A DNA stretch of 64,000 nt from Buxus sempervirens (taxonomy: Eukaryota > Streptophyta > Magnoliopsida > Buxales > Buxaceae). Under the pieces are notes generated by a model. It was not told where the DNA came from. It saw only the letters and a list, made by a program, of their open reading frames with translations, and searched no databases. The number at the start of each line of letters is the position of its first letter. Position 1 is the stretch's first letter. Location of the stretch: NCBI GenBank assembly GCA_947561395.2, contig OX387185.1, positions 18,192,366 through 18,256,365 on the forward strand, read 5' to 3'. Below, piece by piece: positions 1 through 13,500 of this stretch. Made by a program: the position numbers and the translations under genes.

Positions 1-539
1 ATTTATAACATGATTATCAATACATATACATCATTTCATATCATAAAAACATGCTTTTGTCGATTAATCACATGTAAATACAAAAACGAAGGTAAACGGT
101 GTCACCTACCTCTTGAACGAACGTTCCTCTTCCTCTCTTCTCTCAACAACGATTCTCTATCACCCAGCAACACTCTGGACGATGAAGAACTCAAAACCAG
201 AGCTTTCCTCCTCCTCTTCTTCTTCTTCTCCTTCAGTCGGGTTTGTCGCTTGCGGCTGTCGAAGACAAACAAAATACGAGAGTATATGATTTAGGTTATT
301 AAACTAATACTTATACTCTCCGATCCCATGTATCTCACATACACCAAATTCCATACACACGCCCAATCAGAATACATACCTCGATATCTCATGATCGGAC
401 GGTCAGATCTGCGTCTAATTCTGGATCTCTACTAACTAGATCATCCCCTACGATAATAAATTATTTCCATCAATTATAACTCTCACTAATATTATTTATT
501 AATTTAATTTATTATTTATGGAAAATTTGGGGTTTTACA
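1..539 (-). repeat. 3' LTR of the Tekay element (partial)
   Basis: On the minus strand it begins TGTAAAACCCC at 539, directly after the polypurine tract, and aligns with 7144-7681 of the 5' LTR. About 1.8 kb of this LTR lies left of the window, judged from the 2341 bp length of the other copy. The small frame at 10-294 is LTR sequence, present again at 7153-7437, and is not a gene. Confidence 0.9.
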
Positions 540-3500
540 TCCTCCCCTCCTAAAAGAAAAATTTCGTCCTCGAAATTTACCTTGTGGTTCTGGAAATAGG
601 TTGGGATACTTTCTCTGCATTTCCGATTCCAATTCCCAAGTAGCTTCCTCAGTTGTATGATTCTACCAAAGTACTTTCACAAGTGGAATCACCTTAGTAC
701 GAAGAACGTGCTCCTTCCTGTCCAAAATCTCAACTGGATGCTCCTCATAAGTCAAGTCCCCTCGCACTACTATCGGCTCATGCTGAATGATATGAGTAGG
801 GTCATGCACGTACTTCCTCAACATAGAAACGTGGAATACGTCATGAACTCCTTCCAGCTGTGTAGGCAAAGCCAATCTGTATGCTACTGGTCCCACTGTA
901 CCCTTAATCTCAAACGGACCTATATATCTTGGAGCCAACTTGCCTTTCTTTCCAAATCTCTTAATCCCACGAGATGGTGATATCTTCAGAAATACCAAAT
1001 CACCAACTTCAAAATGCAAGTCTCTTCTTCTGGTATCTGCATAACTCTTCTGACGACTCTGGGCTGTAAGCATATTTTGCCTAATTTGATTCACCTTCTC
1101 AATGCTATCCTGTACAATCTGCGGCCCAATAAGTTGTCTTTCTCCAACTTCCACCCAGCACACTGGGGATCTACACGGTCTGCCATAAAGTGCCTCAAAT
1201 GGTGCCATCTGAATACTCGCCTGATAGCTGTTATTATAGGCGAACTCCACCAATGGTAGGTGCTGATTCCAACTGCCTCCCCAATCCATAACACAACATC
1301 TCAACATGTCTTCCAACGTCTGAATGGTACGCTCAGACTGTCCATCTGTCTGAGGATGATAGCTAGTGTTGAAATTAAGCTTAGTTCCTAAAGCTGCCTG
1401 AAATGCAAGCCAAAAGCGTACCGTGAATCGTGCATCTCTGTCAGACACTATAGAAACTGGTACTCCATGAAGTCTCACTATCTCCTTGACATATAACTCA
1501 GCTAAAGACTTCAACAGCTGTGTAGTGCTCATAGGCAAGAAATGTGCTGACTTAGTCAGTCTATCCACGACAACCCAAATAGCATCTTCTTTCTTTGCTG
1601 TCAATGGTAACCCAGATACAAAATCCATAGTCACATGCTCCCACTTCCATTCTGGAATAGGAAGTGACTGAAGTAAACCAGGTGGTTTCCGATGTTCAAC
1701 CTTCACTTGCTGGCATATCAAACACTTTGCTGCATACTCTGCAATCTCTTTCTTCATTCCTGACCACCAATAGATTTCTTTCAAATTCTTGTACATCTTC
1801 GTACTTCCTGGGTGAACTGCATACCTTGATCTATGACCCTCCGTCAATATCTTTTCCTTAATCTCCTCATCAGCTGGAACACAAATACAGCCTCTATATC
1901 TCAATAGCCCATCTCTACCAGCAAAATCTACAGTTGCCTCAGATCCTCTACTCATCATCTCCCTAGTTTGAATCAACTGTGGGTCAATCAATTGTCTCTC
2001 CCGAATCAACTAAACCAAATCTAGCTCAATCTGAACACGAGCAACTCGGATCACTCCATCCTGTGGCATGCTAAACTCTCCCTGCCAATCTCTGACTGAA
2101 TCAACCAATCTACACTGGCTCATCATGAAAGCTGCTAAAGTAGCTACCTGATCATCAACTGCACTTTTTCTACTCAAAGCATCCGCCACTACGTTTGCTT
2201 TACCAGGGTGGTATTGCAAAGTGAACTTGAAATCCTTTAGCAGATCCATCCACCTTCGCTGCCTCATATTCAAGTCTCTCTGTGAAAACAGATATCTCAA
2301 GCTCTTATGATCATAAAAGATCTCAAACTCTACCCCATAAAGGTAATGCCTCCATAGCTTCAGTGCAAAGACAATGGCTGCTAGCTCTAGATCGTGGGTA
2401 GGGTAGTTCTTCTCATGCGGCCTCAACAATCTCGAAGCATACGCTATAACTCTGCCCTGCTGCATCAATACACATCCCAAGCCTATCCTAGAAGCATCAC
2501 AATATACTGCAAATGCGTCATCCATGGATGGCACAATCAAAACTGGTGCAGTAGTCAATCTCTGCTTCAATTCCTGGAAACTCTGCTCACATTTCTCATC
2601 CCATTGGAACTTCATTGCCTTCTTGGTTAGATTAGACAAAGGTGCAGCTATACGTGAAAATCCTGCGATGAATCTCCTGTAATAACCTGCCATACCAAGG
2701 AAACTCTTGACCTCTATCACTGTCGTAAGTCTAGGCCATTCTGCCACTGCCTTAACCTTCTCAGGGTCCACAGATATACCCTCTCCTGAGATAACATGAC
2801 CTAAGAAAGAAATCTGCCTTAGCCAAAACTGACACTTGCTGAATTTCCCATACAGTCCGTGGTCTCTCAAAGTATGCAACACTGCCTTCAAATGCCCTAT
2901 ATGTGCTTCTCGGGTCTTAGAGTATACTAGGATGTCATCAATGAACACCACTACAAAGCTATCCAAGTACGAATGAAAAATCCTATTCATGAGGTCCATG
3001 AAAACAGCTGGGGCATTGGTCAACCCAAAAGGCATAACCAAGAACTCAAAATGCCCATAGCGTGTACGAAAAGCTGTCTTCTCTATGTCCTCCTCTGCCA
3101 CTCTCAACTGATGATATCCTGACCTCAAGTCTATCTTGGAGAACCAAGATGCTCCTCCTAACTGGTCAAACAGTTCATCAATCCTAGGCAACGGATACTT
3201 GTTCTTCACTGTCACTTGATTCAGTTGCCTATAATCAATGCACATCCTCATACTACCATCCTTCTTCTGCACAAATAGAATTGGCGCGCCCCATGGCGAC
3301 ATACTTGGTCTGATGAAACCTTTTTCCTGAAGCTCATCTAACTGCTTCTTAAGTTCCTCCTGTTCTGGTTTCGCAAGCCTATAGGGTGGCTTTGAAACTG
3401 GAGCCGTACCAGGCATCAATTGAATCTTGAACTCTACTCCTCTAGCAGGTGGTAATCTAGGTAAATCCTCTAGAAACACATCCGCAAACTCCTGTACTAT

Positions 3501-5216
3501 AGGTACATCGGAGATGACAAGGGTGTCACTCCTAAGCTCCCCTGCTATCACAGATGCTACCAGACCAATCCATGACTTCAACCCCTCACATTTGAAACAA
3601 TGAGTGGTTTGATCCGGTCCTCTAACTATCACTGTCCCCGCATAGCAATCCAATGTCACATGGTGCTTACATAGCTAGTCCATCCCCAATATCACATCAA
3701 AACCTCCAATGTCTAAGGCAATCAAATCGCCAGACAACTCCAATCTACCCAATTTAATCATTCAGTCTCTATACATATACTCCACTCTAGTAAACTCTCC
3801 CAAAGGTGTGTGCACAGACAATGCAATATCCAATTCAGTGGGTGACAAACCAATCCGTCGTGCACAAGCAGGTGATAAAAATGAATGGGAAGCACCAGAA
3901 TCAAACAGAACACATGCTGATCTACCACAGATGAAAAGAATACCTCCAATCAGATCAGGTGCCTCGTGATCAACCTCGATATCCTCCATACGATCGGGCT
4001 CACGCTCCTCATGTGCATCCACTGCATATACTCTCGCTGGTTGCGGCTGCTGAGCAGGTACTGCCTGCCTCTGGCCTCCTCTCTGAACTGGTCTTCTGCC
4101 CTGGGGCTTCTGCCCAACCGGTGCTCTCTGAGCTGGTTGCTGAAACTGTGGCCTCTGTTGGAAAACAGGCGTGGTCTCTGGCTGTGGTAATGCTGGTCGT
4201 GGCACTGCTAACGGCTGATAACTAGGAGAGAACCAACAATCCGTGATTCTGTGACCTGCCTTTCCGCATCTGTAACAGGTGCCCGGTGCTGCGACACACG
4301 GTCCAGGTACAAGGTATCTACCACAACTGGCACATATCTTCGGAGCTGGCCTATACTGTCCTCCTGCAGGCTCCGCCCTAGTCCAGTCTCTGGGTCTCTT
4401 ATTTCCACCAAGGAAACCTCTCTAATCTGCCGGCCTCATGGGTGGTCTAGCTCTGCTCTGGCTCACTCTAGCCTCTCAGTCACTCTCAGCTCTGGTGGCT
4501 CTACGTACCACATCCTTCAGTTCAGTGCACAAGAGTACTGTCAGCATACTATTAATCTCAGGCTTCAGACCCCGCTCAAAGTGTGAAGTCAGCCTCCTCT
4601 CATCCTGTGTCATGTGGGGTGCAAATCGAGACAAGGCTGCAAATCTAGCCTCGTACTGAGCCACTGTCTGGCTTCCTTGAGTAATATCCATGAATTCCCA
4701 CTCCTTTTTGAGCCAGACTTCCTCAGAAAAGTACTGGTTATAGAAGACCTCTCGGAATCTGTCCCATGTCATGTACGTAGCCTGTGGATCCTGCCTCTTC
4801 CTGGCTGTCCACCAGTGAACTGCCTCTCCCTCAAACAAGAATGCTGCCAAGCGCACTCTCCGATCCATTGGGCATCCCATAGCCTCAAAAATCCACTCAA
4901 CTCGCTTCAGCCATCTCTCAGCTTCCATAGGATCTGGATGTCCACTGAAGATAGGTGGATCCAATTTTCTGAACTGCTCAAGATCCTTGGCCGTATGTAT
5001 GGTCCTCTCATGTACAGGCTCATCTCCGTGACCATTGCCACTATTTCCACCATTGCCATGCTGGCTCAGTCTCTCCTCCCTTTCCTTGGCAAGAAGCTCT
5101 GCCAAGCTGCTAACAACAGTCTATATGTCACCCCCAGGAGGTGGTGGAGCTAACGGAACATCCTGATGCTCCTCCTCAATAGGATCAGCTCTAGCACGTC
5201 TTCCTCTACCAGCCAT
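516..5216 (-). pseudogene. gag-pol: Tekay gag-pol polyprotein, seven in-frame stops, no frameshift
   Basis: A single reading frame starts at the ATG at 5214-5216 (Met-Ala-Gly-Arg) and runs to a TAA inside the LTR (516-518). In order it encodes: Gag (about 5000-4480); a CCHC zinc knuckle of the form CX2CX4HX4C (4277-4236); aspartic protease with DSGA (3902-3891); RT with the FIDD box (about 2930); RNase H starting around YCDAS; integrase with an HHCC zinc site and a D,D,E core (MDF, SDRD, SERT); and a C-terminal chromodomain-like tail. Stops interrupt it at 5121 (TAG), 4476 (TGA), 4422 (TAG), 3762 (TGA), 3675 (TAG, at a Trp position after GMD), 2010 (TAG) and 660 (TAG, in the chromodomain-like tail). 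No frameshift was found in 4.7 kb. The product would be a virus-like-particle polyprotein; this copy cannot make it. Confidence 0.9.
540..552 (-). other. Polypurine tract of the Tekay element
   Basis: Minus-strand AGGAGGGGAGGA lies immediately before the 3' LTR start. It follows the motif TTTCGAGGACGAAAT, which is shared by the 3' ends of elements B (about 14370) and D (about 37630). It is the expected primer for plus-strand DNA synthesis. Confidence 0.85.
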
Positions 5217-5324
5217 CTGCAAAATACAAATTCACTTGTTAGAATCCAATAATTCTAGGGGTTCTATCTAGCGTACTCACAATCACATTCCTCAAAAGCT
5301 GGCTAATCTAAGGTTAGGACCATT

Positions 5325-5336
5325 TCTCTGATACCA
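5325..5336 (-). other. Primer binding site of the Tekay element
   Basis: Minus-strand TGGTATCAGAGA, four bases from the 5' LTR end, matches the usual plant PBS complementary to the 3' end of initiator tRNA-Met (TGGTATCAGAGC) apart from its last base. Confidence 0.85.
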
Positions 5337-5340
5337 TCTC

Positions 5341-7681
5341 TATAACGCCCCGCCCCGAACCCGGGTCAGTGCAAACCGGCACCCGACCCGAACCCGGTTC
5401 GCTACTGTAACAACCCGAATTTAATTCAACAACCAAATCCGAGGTGTTACTGGCACATATCAAATACATCATCAATAATATACCAGACCCAAGTATTAAA
5501 ATCCATTCAACTTTATTATACTATCAGAGTTGCGGAACAAGTATGTGCGGAAGTGTAGTTTAAAATCCTCAAATAAACATATAGTTTGATCGTCAATCAT
5601 TAATATCAAAGTCTGGTAAAATAAACTGGTTACTATCTCTCTCTCATCTCTCTAATACATCAAATCCAAATGAATAATAATAATCTAATTAAAAGTGCTA
5701 AGTCTATATCATTCATCCACCTCACACAAGATCCGGATAATAGTAATCCTCCGGTGTGTACTCAGCTATCTCTCCCTGGAAATCACTAAGATCCCCCTCT
5801 CGCGTATCAGCTGAAAAATGAAATAAAAGTAGGGTGAGATACGAATATCCCAGTAGGTAACACATGCATGATTAAACAGTTTATATAAGTAAAGTAACAG
5901 TTCATGAACGGTTAAGCAATAACGACTAATCAGGCTCGTATAATCATTCATAACCTTCATGAATACAAAACAGTTTGATAAACAGTTCTAGAAATGAATT
6001 TTAGCAAGTTTTAATATAAGAATCCAATATAAAGATCGATAACATAATTCACACTTTGCTAAGATGCACTAAGCAGTCACATCCGATCAATATCTCAATC
6101 ACATGCCTCCAGCATGTATTCAATAATAATAATATCAAGTGTTGTGATTTCAGTGTCATTGTAGGACTCACAAAGATAGATAAACCTTTTGAAATGATTC
6201 TCAACCAATTGCTATACCACCGTGCGACTTAGGAGCAATTCTACTAATGATACTCAAGTCCCATGCAGCGCAGCTTAGACAAGAGCCGTAGTCACAGACT
6301 TATTGCACACGTACCCATCAGAGTTGGCATATACCACCAGCATGCAGCACCAAAATCAATACATGGAGATGGTCGCTTATCCACATGTACAGGGAATCAC
6401 CAGCGGCTCACCGGGGTGTCCCTCCAAACATAGGACCTTCCCAGACAAACTAACTTGCAAAGGAAGCGCGTCGCATATAGGAGTAACTCAACCCAAATGA
6501 CATATCCCTCAGCTATCTAGCTACAACTATGGATCCATAACCAGCTATGCCCACTAGACTCCAAAATTCCCTAAAATATAATATTTCTATAAGGGTTGGT
6601 GCCTAGCGGCATATAAAGGTTAAATCTGTTAATTACTTCAATATTCGGTCATCTGAGTTCTGAATTCTCTATATACAGTTTTCTGGTTTATAGTGTCATT
6701 TAGAAGATGTTTTAGTAATTAAATACAAGTTAGGTTTTCCAAAAACTAGGTTTCTCCATTTCTTTCAAAGTTTGGCAACTAATGTCCTTAATATCTTCCT
6801 AATTTATTTTTCTGTAAAACAGGGAATTAGATAATTTATTTTGGTCTTAAAACATCTTATTTAATCATTAAAATTGTCTAAAAATAGTTTGGAATTGAAT
6901 CAGGGTGTGAAATTATGAAAATCTACAAAATCTGAACAGAGCGCCTAGGATCGCTCAGGATCGCCCCGGCGGTCTGTGGTCGGCGGTAGTTCAAATCAGA
7001 ACGCCGACGATACGTCTTCAAGCGGTCTACGATTTATAACGAGCGCCTAAGATCGCCGAGAACAGTCGAGGTCGGCGGTCGTTCAAAATCGAACAGAATC
7101 AGTTCCAAAACATGATTTTTCTTGTCTAAACCCATTCTAACATATTTATAACATGATTATCAATATATATACATCATTTCATATCATAAAAACATGCTTT
7201 TGTCGATTAATCACATGTAAATACAAAAACGAAGGTAAACGGTGTCACCTACCTCTTGAACGAACGTTCCTCTTCCTCTCTTCTCTCAACAACGATTCTC
7301 TATCACCCAGCAACACTCTGGACGATGAAGAACTCAAAACCAAACCTTTCCTCCTCCTCTTCTTCTTTTTCTCCTTCAGTCGGGTTTGTCTCTTGCGGCT
7401 GTCGAAGACAAACGAAATACGAGGGTATATGATTTAGGTTATTAAACTAATACTTATACTCTCCGATCCCATGTATCTCACATAACCAAATTCCATACAC
7501 ACGCCCAATCAGAATACATACCTCGATATCTCATGATCGGACGGTCAGATCTGCGTCTAATTCTGGATCTCCACTAATTAGATCATCCCCTACAATAATA
7601 AATTATTTCCATCAATTATAACTCTCACTTATATTATTTATTAATTTAATTTATTATTTAAGGAAAATTCGGGGTTTTACA
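5341..7681 (-). repeat. 5' LTR of the Tekay element
   Basis: A 2341 bp LTR. Its minus-strand start is TGTAAAACCCC at 7681. Its end at 5341 reads GGGGCGTTATA where the related LTRs here end GGGGCGTTACA, so the terminal CA is mutated. It carries the CATGCATG motif near 5865 and the conserved GATATTCGTATC-like block next to it, both shared with other Tekay-like LTRs in the window. A GC-rich stretch (6940-7080) has several copies of a GATCGCC / GGTCGGCGGT motif. No gene is supported in this stretch. Confidence 0.88.
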
Positions 7682-8411
7682 GTCTGAAACCCTGAGTAGG
7701 CTGGAACTGTGTACATGGAGGGGTGGATGTCGCCTTGGCATATCAATTAACCAATGTAAGCAACTACATGACATTGACTAATGTTGGTATTTGATTTTGT
7801 TTAACGTGATATGTTTTATTCGCTAGTTTATTGGTCCGGAGTAGCCCATGATAAAATACTCTATTGGTGCAGAGTGGCCCATGATAAACACTCCAGTATT
7901 TCAAAAACCTGAGTTATTTGAAATTATGATTTCATCGATGTACGGTTACCTAGTTATACTTGATTTCATGGCTGTATTCGAGATTTGATACCGAGGTTAT
8001 TAATTTGGGTTACATGATGGATTTCTGTGTTTATATAGATTGGATTGTTGGGATGTTGACGGATTACTCAAATTTTATGTGTTATCGTCACTGTATATGT
8101 TTTGTAATCGTGGCATGTCTTAGAACTGTACTAAATGTATTTGTGCATGCATGTACTGCTCACTAGGATATTCGTATCTCATTCCGTATTGTTTTGTTTT
8201 GTTTTCAGTTGCTCTTGGAGAGGGCGATTCCTGCGGGTAGTTGCTCGGTCATGTGAGTTTATTTCAGTTTGGGTTTTTAGCGTACTTTGATTATATAGTT
8301 ATTGTTGTATTCATGTTTTTCCTTTACTCTGATATTGCGATCCTGTGTGATTTATTAATCTTTGGAGATGAGTTATGGTTTCTCTACGTAACTCGGATCC
8401 GGGGCGTTACA
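7682..8411 (+). repeat. 3' part of the 5' LTR of element B (Tekay-like)
   Basis: The plus-strand sequence ends CCGGGGCGTTACA at 8411 and is followed two bases later by a PBS, so it is the R-U5 end of a 5' LTR. Its start is cut by the minus-strand Tekay insertion at 7681. It carries the GCATGCATGT plus GATATTCGTATCTCA block (8145-8181) found again at 13476-13515. Small frames at 7960-8474 are LTR sequence. Confidence 0.8.
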
Positions 8412-8413
8412 GA

Positions 8414-8425
8414 TGGTATCAAAGA
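8414..8425 (+). other. Primer binding site of element B
   Basis: TGGTATCAAAGA lies two bases after the LTR end and resembles the tRNA-Met PBS TGGTATCAGAGC with two changes. It fixes the orientation of element B as plus. Confidence 0.75.
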
Positions 8426-10584
8426 ATATCAGAGTTATAAAAGGAAACATGACATAGGAATAAGAAAACTCTAGGATGGCCTTGGGGGTTGTGTGCTCGC
8501 TAGATAACACTCCTTAAATAGGAAATATAGGTTAAGAGTGTTCCTTTTGCAGTTTTAGCAGAAATCTTTATAGTTAAAGGTAAGTTACTTGATTCTTTAC
8601 GTTATATCTATCTGGTATGATATGGTTGTTATATGTGATACAATGCATTGATATTATTATTATTAGTAAGTCGGCATGAATAGAGAAAAGTTCTTGAAGT
8701 TCCATTCAGAGGAAAATTTAGAGTACTGAGAAGTTGGTTGGTTTGGAGATAATCAGAAAATTAAGACGTGGGAGTTATGAGATGATTTTAATTGCTGAAT
8801 GCATATATCTGAAGCATGGAATTGGTGATGGTTGATTAAGCATGCGAATTATTGTATGCTTAATTGGATAATGAGCCAGATGTATATAGCCATACTTTAG
8901 TAGTGTGAGGCATCGGCCAATGCTGAACACATACTTGGGTATTAAGCTTTATACAAATGGGTTATGTAATTGTAATATTTTTATGTATTTGAGAAATCTG
9001 TGGTGTGCTATTTTACTTAATTTGAGCCAGAAGAGGATCCATGTGATTTCTCCGTATCCTTCATATAGGTGCACATATATGCAAGGGTTGTGGTAGCAAG
9101 TCATGATGTTCTCTTTTGAGTTATTTTATATTTATTATTAAGTATGAATATTGAGAGTAAGGAATTGTAAGTGGTTTGATTCATGAGGTTTAGTGAGGAT
9201 GCAATGGTAGATTGGAAATCAGAGAATGTGCAGTGGAAGCGAGGTGGTTCTAGAAGGTAATGGTGAAATTTCATGAGAAGAACATAATGAGAGATTATAG
9301 AGAATTTCTTTCGGATCATAGCTTGCTATTAATTATGCTTTTGGTAGTAAGGATTTCTATAATTGATGAGATGCCTTCCAAGTTGGTTCCGGTGGTGGGA
9401 ATGATACAATAGGAAAGAATGGTAACTTGTATTCCATAATTGATTGTACCCTCCATAAGGGAGTTATTTCATTTATAATCTAAGCTGGTAACTATAGGAA
9501 TGGCTTGATCGTGAGCTCTGTTCAAGCATTAGAGGTCAGCTCTTGTGGCAGCAACCTCATTCCATCAAGAGCAAATTTAATCGTTCGAATTCAAGTTGAT
9601 TCAGGTTAGATTTGCTGTGATCTAGATCTAAATTGTTAAATTTTATCATTATCTGGAGTGGAGTTTCAGAACTTCTTTTGAGAAATTGAGATTTCAGCAA
9701 TCAAGAATCAACATTAAGAAGGTAAGTAGCATTGTTTAGTCTGGTTTTGCATGATTTAATTGAGGTTTGGAGTTGATATAAGTAAATGCTAAATCTGAAC
9801 TCTATTCTAGCCTGAAGTGGCGTTAATTTAGTAGAGAATATCTTCATATGTTAATTCATTTCGAATACTAGTTAAATTTAAAAGTTTAAAGGTTAGGAAT
9901 CATGTTAGGACTAGTTTGGAGGAGTTTTAGTTAGGTCTGCCAAGGATTTTGATCTAGTCGCAAGTGTGCTAGAGGAAAAAAGGGATCTGGTGCTAAGCTA
10001 ATGTAGTTGGTGCAAACCTCTTCAGAGGTTAGCGCCAGATCAACTTCTCCAGTTATTTGGCTGTTTAGCATATGTTATTTTATATATGTGAGGTTCTATA
10101 AAATTAGTTTAGATTATTTAAATTGGTGTTTGAAATATAGTAGAAGAAGTATTAGTTTACCTACTGGGTTATTAGAGGAATGGATCATTTGCTGAGTGGT
10201 ACCTACCCCTCCAAAGGTTGGCACCAGCTCACTTATCTTAATATTTGTAATTGTTAATAACATACAGTTAGGGGTTATATGAAGGCATTGTATGATTAGA
10301 AGAGCTGTATGGGAAGCTCATGTGAAGCCTTAAAATCTGAAATCCAAAGGATTATGAGGATACCAGGTGCTGCCGAGGTTAACGTCCAATTAATTTCAGC
10401 TTAAGTTCACCATATTCTTTAGACCTTTGAAGATTCTATTAAAGTTTACTTTAGGAATTGCTTGGAAAGTTATTTAAGTTGATTAAAGGACCTGGGTTGA
10501 GAAAAAGAAGTGCTGGAAACTAGAATTTTAAGTGAGGTGATTTAGGATAAAAGAAGGTTGAAATGTGTTCATTAGCTCACAATT
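8426..10584 (+). other. Non-coding interior of element B, left part
   Basis: No gag or pol similarity and no long frame on either strand. Near 8905 the phrase TGAGGCATCGGCCAATGCTG occurs; its reverse complement occurs near 38420 in element D, so the two elements share an interior. From about 9500 the sequence looks LTR-like: AGGTAAGTAGCATTG near 9720 resembles AGGTGAGTAGCATCG near 14910 in the 3' LTR of B. It could therefore include a further LTR remnant whose ends I could not find. Confidence 0.5.
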
Positions 10585-13500
10585 TGTAAAACCTTGAACT
10601 TTTAAGAAATTTTAATTAAGGATAAATAGAGGATTAAAGGATTTAATGAGGCTAATTAAATCCAATTTCAAAGAAAAGGCTTAATTGGGTGGGTTTGCTT
10701 TAAGTGAATACGTTAAATTGATTGGGTTAGGTTTTGTTGGATTGGTTCATTCAAGTGAACCCGGTTTAGGTGTTAGAATTCGATTTAGTTGGTTTAGGTG
10801 TAATGGGTTTAAATTGAATTATTTTATTGGAAGAAAAGAATTATTTTATTTAGTTGGGTTTGATTTAAAGGTTAATGGGTTAATCAATTAATTTGCTTGG
10901 GTTTGGTTCATTTAAAAATATTATATAAATTGAAGTGGTTTATTTAAGTGGGTTTAGTTAGTTTGTTGGGTTTAAGTTGGTTTAGTTTAAGTGGGTTTAG
11001 TTGGGTTCATATGGTTTATTTAAGTGGGTTTATGTGGTTTATTTAAGTAGATTGGTTTAATTGGTTAGTTGGGTTTGACTTCGGTTCATTTAAGTGGTTC
11101 GTTTAAATGTGTTATACAAATTGAAAGAGAACCGAGGGTTCTCATTTTTCCATTCGTCAAGGTTTAGAAGAGGGGCACAAGGTGAAGGAGAAAGCAAAGG
11201 AAGGAGAAGGGAGAAGAAAACGAAGGGAGGAGAAGGAGGGCTGAACTTTGGTAAGTAGTTTTTTTTTCTACTCGTGTGTTCGACGTTTTCCCTCGATTAC
11301 AATTCGTCTCAGATCATTTCTATATAGCAGTTTGTAATGATGGGTGCTTACTTTCCCTCCAATTATTCTATTCGTTTATCTGGGTGTGTGTTGGTTTTAT
11401 TTTTTTTTCTTTAATTTCGTCTATTCGTTTTCCTTTCTAGGTGATGAGATTGGACTTTAATTTGGCTATTGAACTGAACAATGATATTTTGTAACCCAAT
11501 TTATTTAGTGTTCCGGTGGGTTAATGTAAATTGGCTGGGCTTTGTTCGTTTTTATGTTGTATCTTTTAGGGTGTTTTATTTGTATGTAGCTGATGAAGTT
11601 AGTTTGGATTTCTGGGGTGTCTGTTTGTTTCTTGTTTAATTGTTTTCTTAGATTTAATTGATATTGGGATAACAAGATTTGTACAAGTGATCTCTACTAA
11701 TTGTTTGAGCTCTCTGCTAGTACAATCTAAGTCCATGAAAGGGAAATTTAGAAAGGCTGCTTCAATTGGCCTTTCTCTTTTTGTGTGAGAGTTTACCAAT
11801 AGTAGAAGAGAAAGTTACAGTTCATGCAAGGGGCTCCCATCGGTTTTAGAAAATTAATAACTACCTTAAATTTTGTTGCTAGCTCATGGAGGGATCATCT
11901 TATAGATCTTGGGTGATTGTTGAGTCTAACACTAGGCGACTATATAGATAGCAAAGGACAATAACTTGATATAGTTCCTGCTGATGCAGGGCCCTACAAG
12001 GGGCAAACTGATGATAGACCTAATCTTTCTTCTAATATCCTAGAGTTATTGTTGTCCTCAAGTTTCCATTTTGGTTAAGTGAATCACTTGAAATCTGGTG
12101 AGAAGTTTTCTGCGACTCAGTTCAGAAATTATTTTTGTGTCTTAGTATTAACTGGGTGGAGCTTAGTTGGGTGCTGCTGTCTTTTTTTTAATCACTTGAA
12201 ATCTGGTGAGAAGTTTTCTGCAACTCAGTTCAAAAATTATTTTTGTGTCTTAGTATTAACTGGTGGAGCTTAGTTGGGTGTTGCTGTCTCTTTTTTTTGT
12301 AATTTTCCAGAATTGAATATTTTTTTAGCCCATATCTGAAATAATATTTTTATAATGTATAAGGCATCTTTAGATAATAGCTTCCTGTGATGAGATTTTC
12401 CATGTTGCCAAGAGTAATTGAAACCCCTTCATATGGCGTACCCTTGAGGTGCTTCTGTACATTTACATTGATGATGCAACTCGATCTCCTGATTCTTTTC
12501 ATAGAGAAACACATAGGAAATATTTTCCTTAAATAATTTTTTTTGGGGTCTTCTTCCATTCCCTTGAACATGTTGTTCAATCATTATTCATTAAACTTAC
12601 CTGGGCCTATATATGGAATGCTATGTGCTTGACTGTTGTTGCAACTTCTAATCCGATGATTATTGTTGTGCAATTAATGAATTAGTGTACAGAACTTAAA
12701 AAAATTAAGTTTTAGTTCAGATTTTAGTTAAATTCAACAAATAAGTTGAGACCCTAATAAATAATTACATTTGAGTCACATTTTGAAAGAAAAATCAAAA
12801 TTCAAGGAAAAAGCGTTTAAAAGTGATTTTTAGGGTTTATAAATTAATTAAAAAAATAAGATAAAGTCAATTTAATAACAGTAAAGAGAAAAGTAATAGT
12901 TGAGATGCAATCTGGCAGATTGTATGAAAAGAATTTTGGGATGAGTTGTGCGTGTTAGATTTCATGGTGGTTTTGATTTTAGAATCTAGTGGGCATAGTG
13001 CCATATGGATCCATGTGAGAGCTAGGTAGTGGAAAGGATTGTTTTTTGCTAGTTGTAATTCCTTGTCCACGCACGTGTGTTCCATCGTGTACTCGATGGG
13101 GCCTTATCGTGTACTCGGAAGGCTGCGGCTATCCCTCATTTTATCGCGTACTCGGACTATGACTAGATAGTACATGCCAACCCCTCTCTGTACTGGTGGG
13201 GTTCTTCCGCAATAAGACGATGATCGTGTACTCGGCTTCGCACCTAAACCGGAAGGTGGAATAGTGAACATTGTTATTACCCTAGTTAAAGACAGTCTTA
13301 TTTCACGAGTCCTGCTATAACTTGTTGATTTATGATATGATACTCAGATTTGATTGACATGTGAATTTATTCTAGTTATCTTGTATCCATTGATGTATTA
13401 TTGTGGGATTATTCGTGTTTGTCACCGATGCATATGTTAACCTGAAGCATGTTTTAGAACTGTTAAAATGTTTATGAGCATGCATGTACTACTTACTGGG

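Larger units (their letters stand above)
1..7681 (-). mobile_element. Tekay/Del-type Ty3-gypsy LTR retrotransposon, cut by the left window edge
   Basis: Read on the minus strand, the order is 5' LTR (5341-7681), primer binding site, gag-pol in one frame, polypurine tract, then the start of the 3' LTR (1-539). The order protease, RT, RNase H, integrase plus a chromodomain-like tail, and the tRNA-Met-type PBS, fit the Tekay/Del chromovirus clade. The 539 bp of 3' LTR matches 7144-7681 with roughly 15 differences by eye, so the insertion is moderately old. The 5 bp to the right are GTCTG; the left duplication lies outside the window. The element is inserted in an LTR of another Tekay-like element (7682-8411). 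Confidence 0.9.

Noticed and set aside
657..1671. Plus-strand frames over the Tekay integrase
   Set aside because: Antisense shadows of the integrase frame.
5325..5336. tRNA gene fragment
   Set aside because: Only 12 nt, next to an LTR: a primer binding site, not a tRNA gene. The same holds for 8414, 47302 and 48969.
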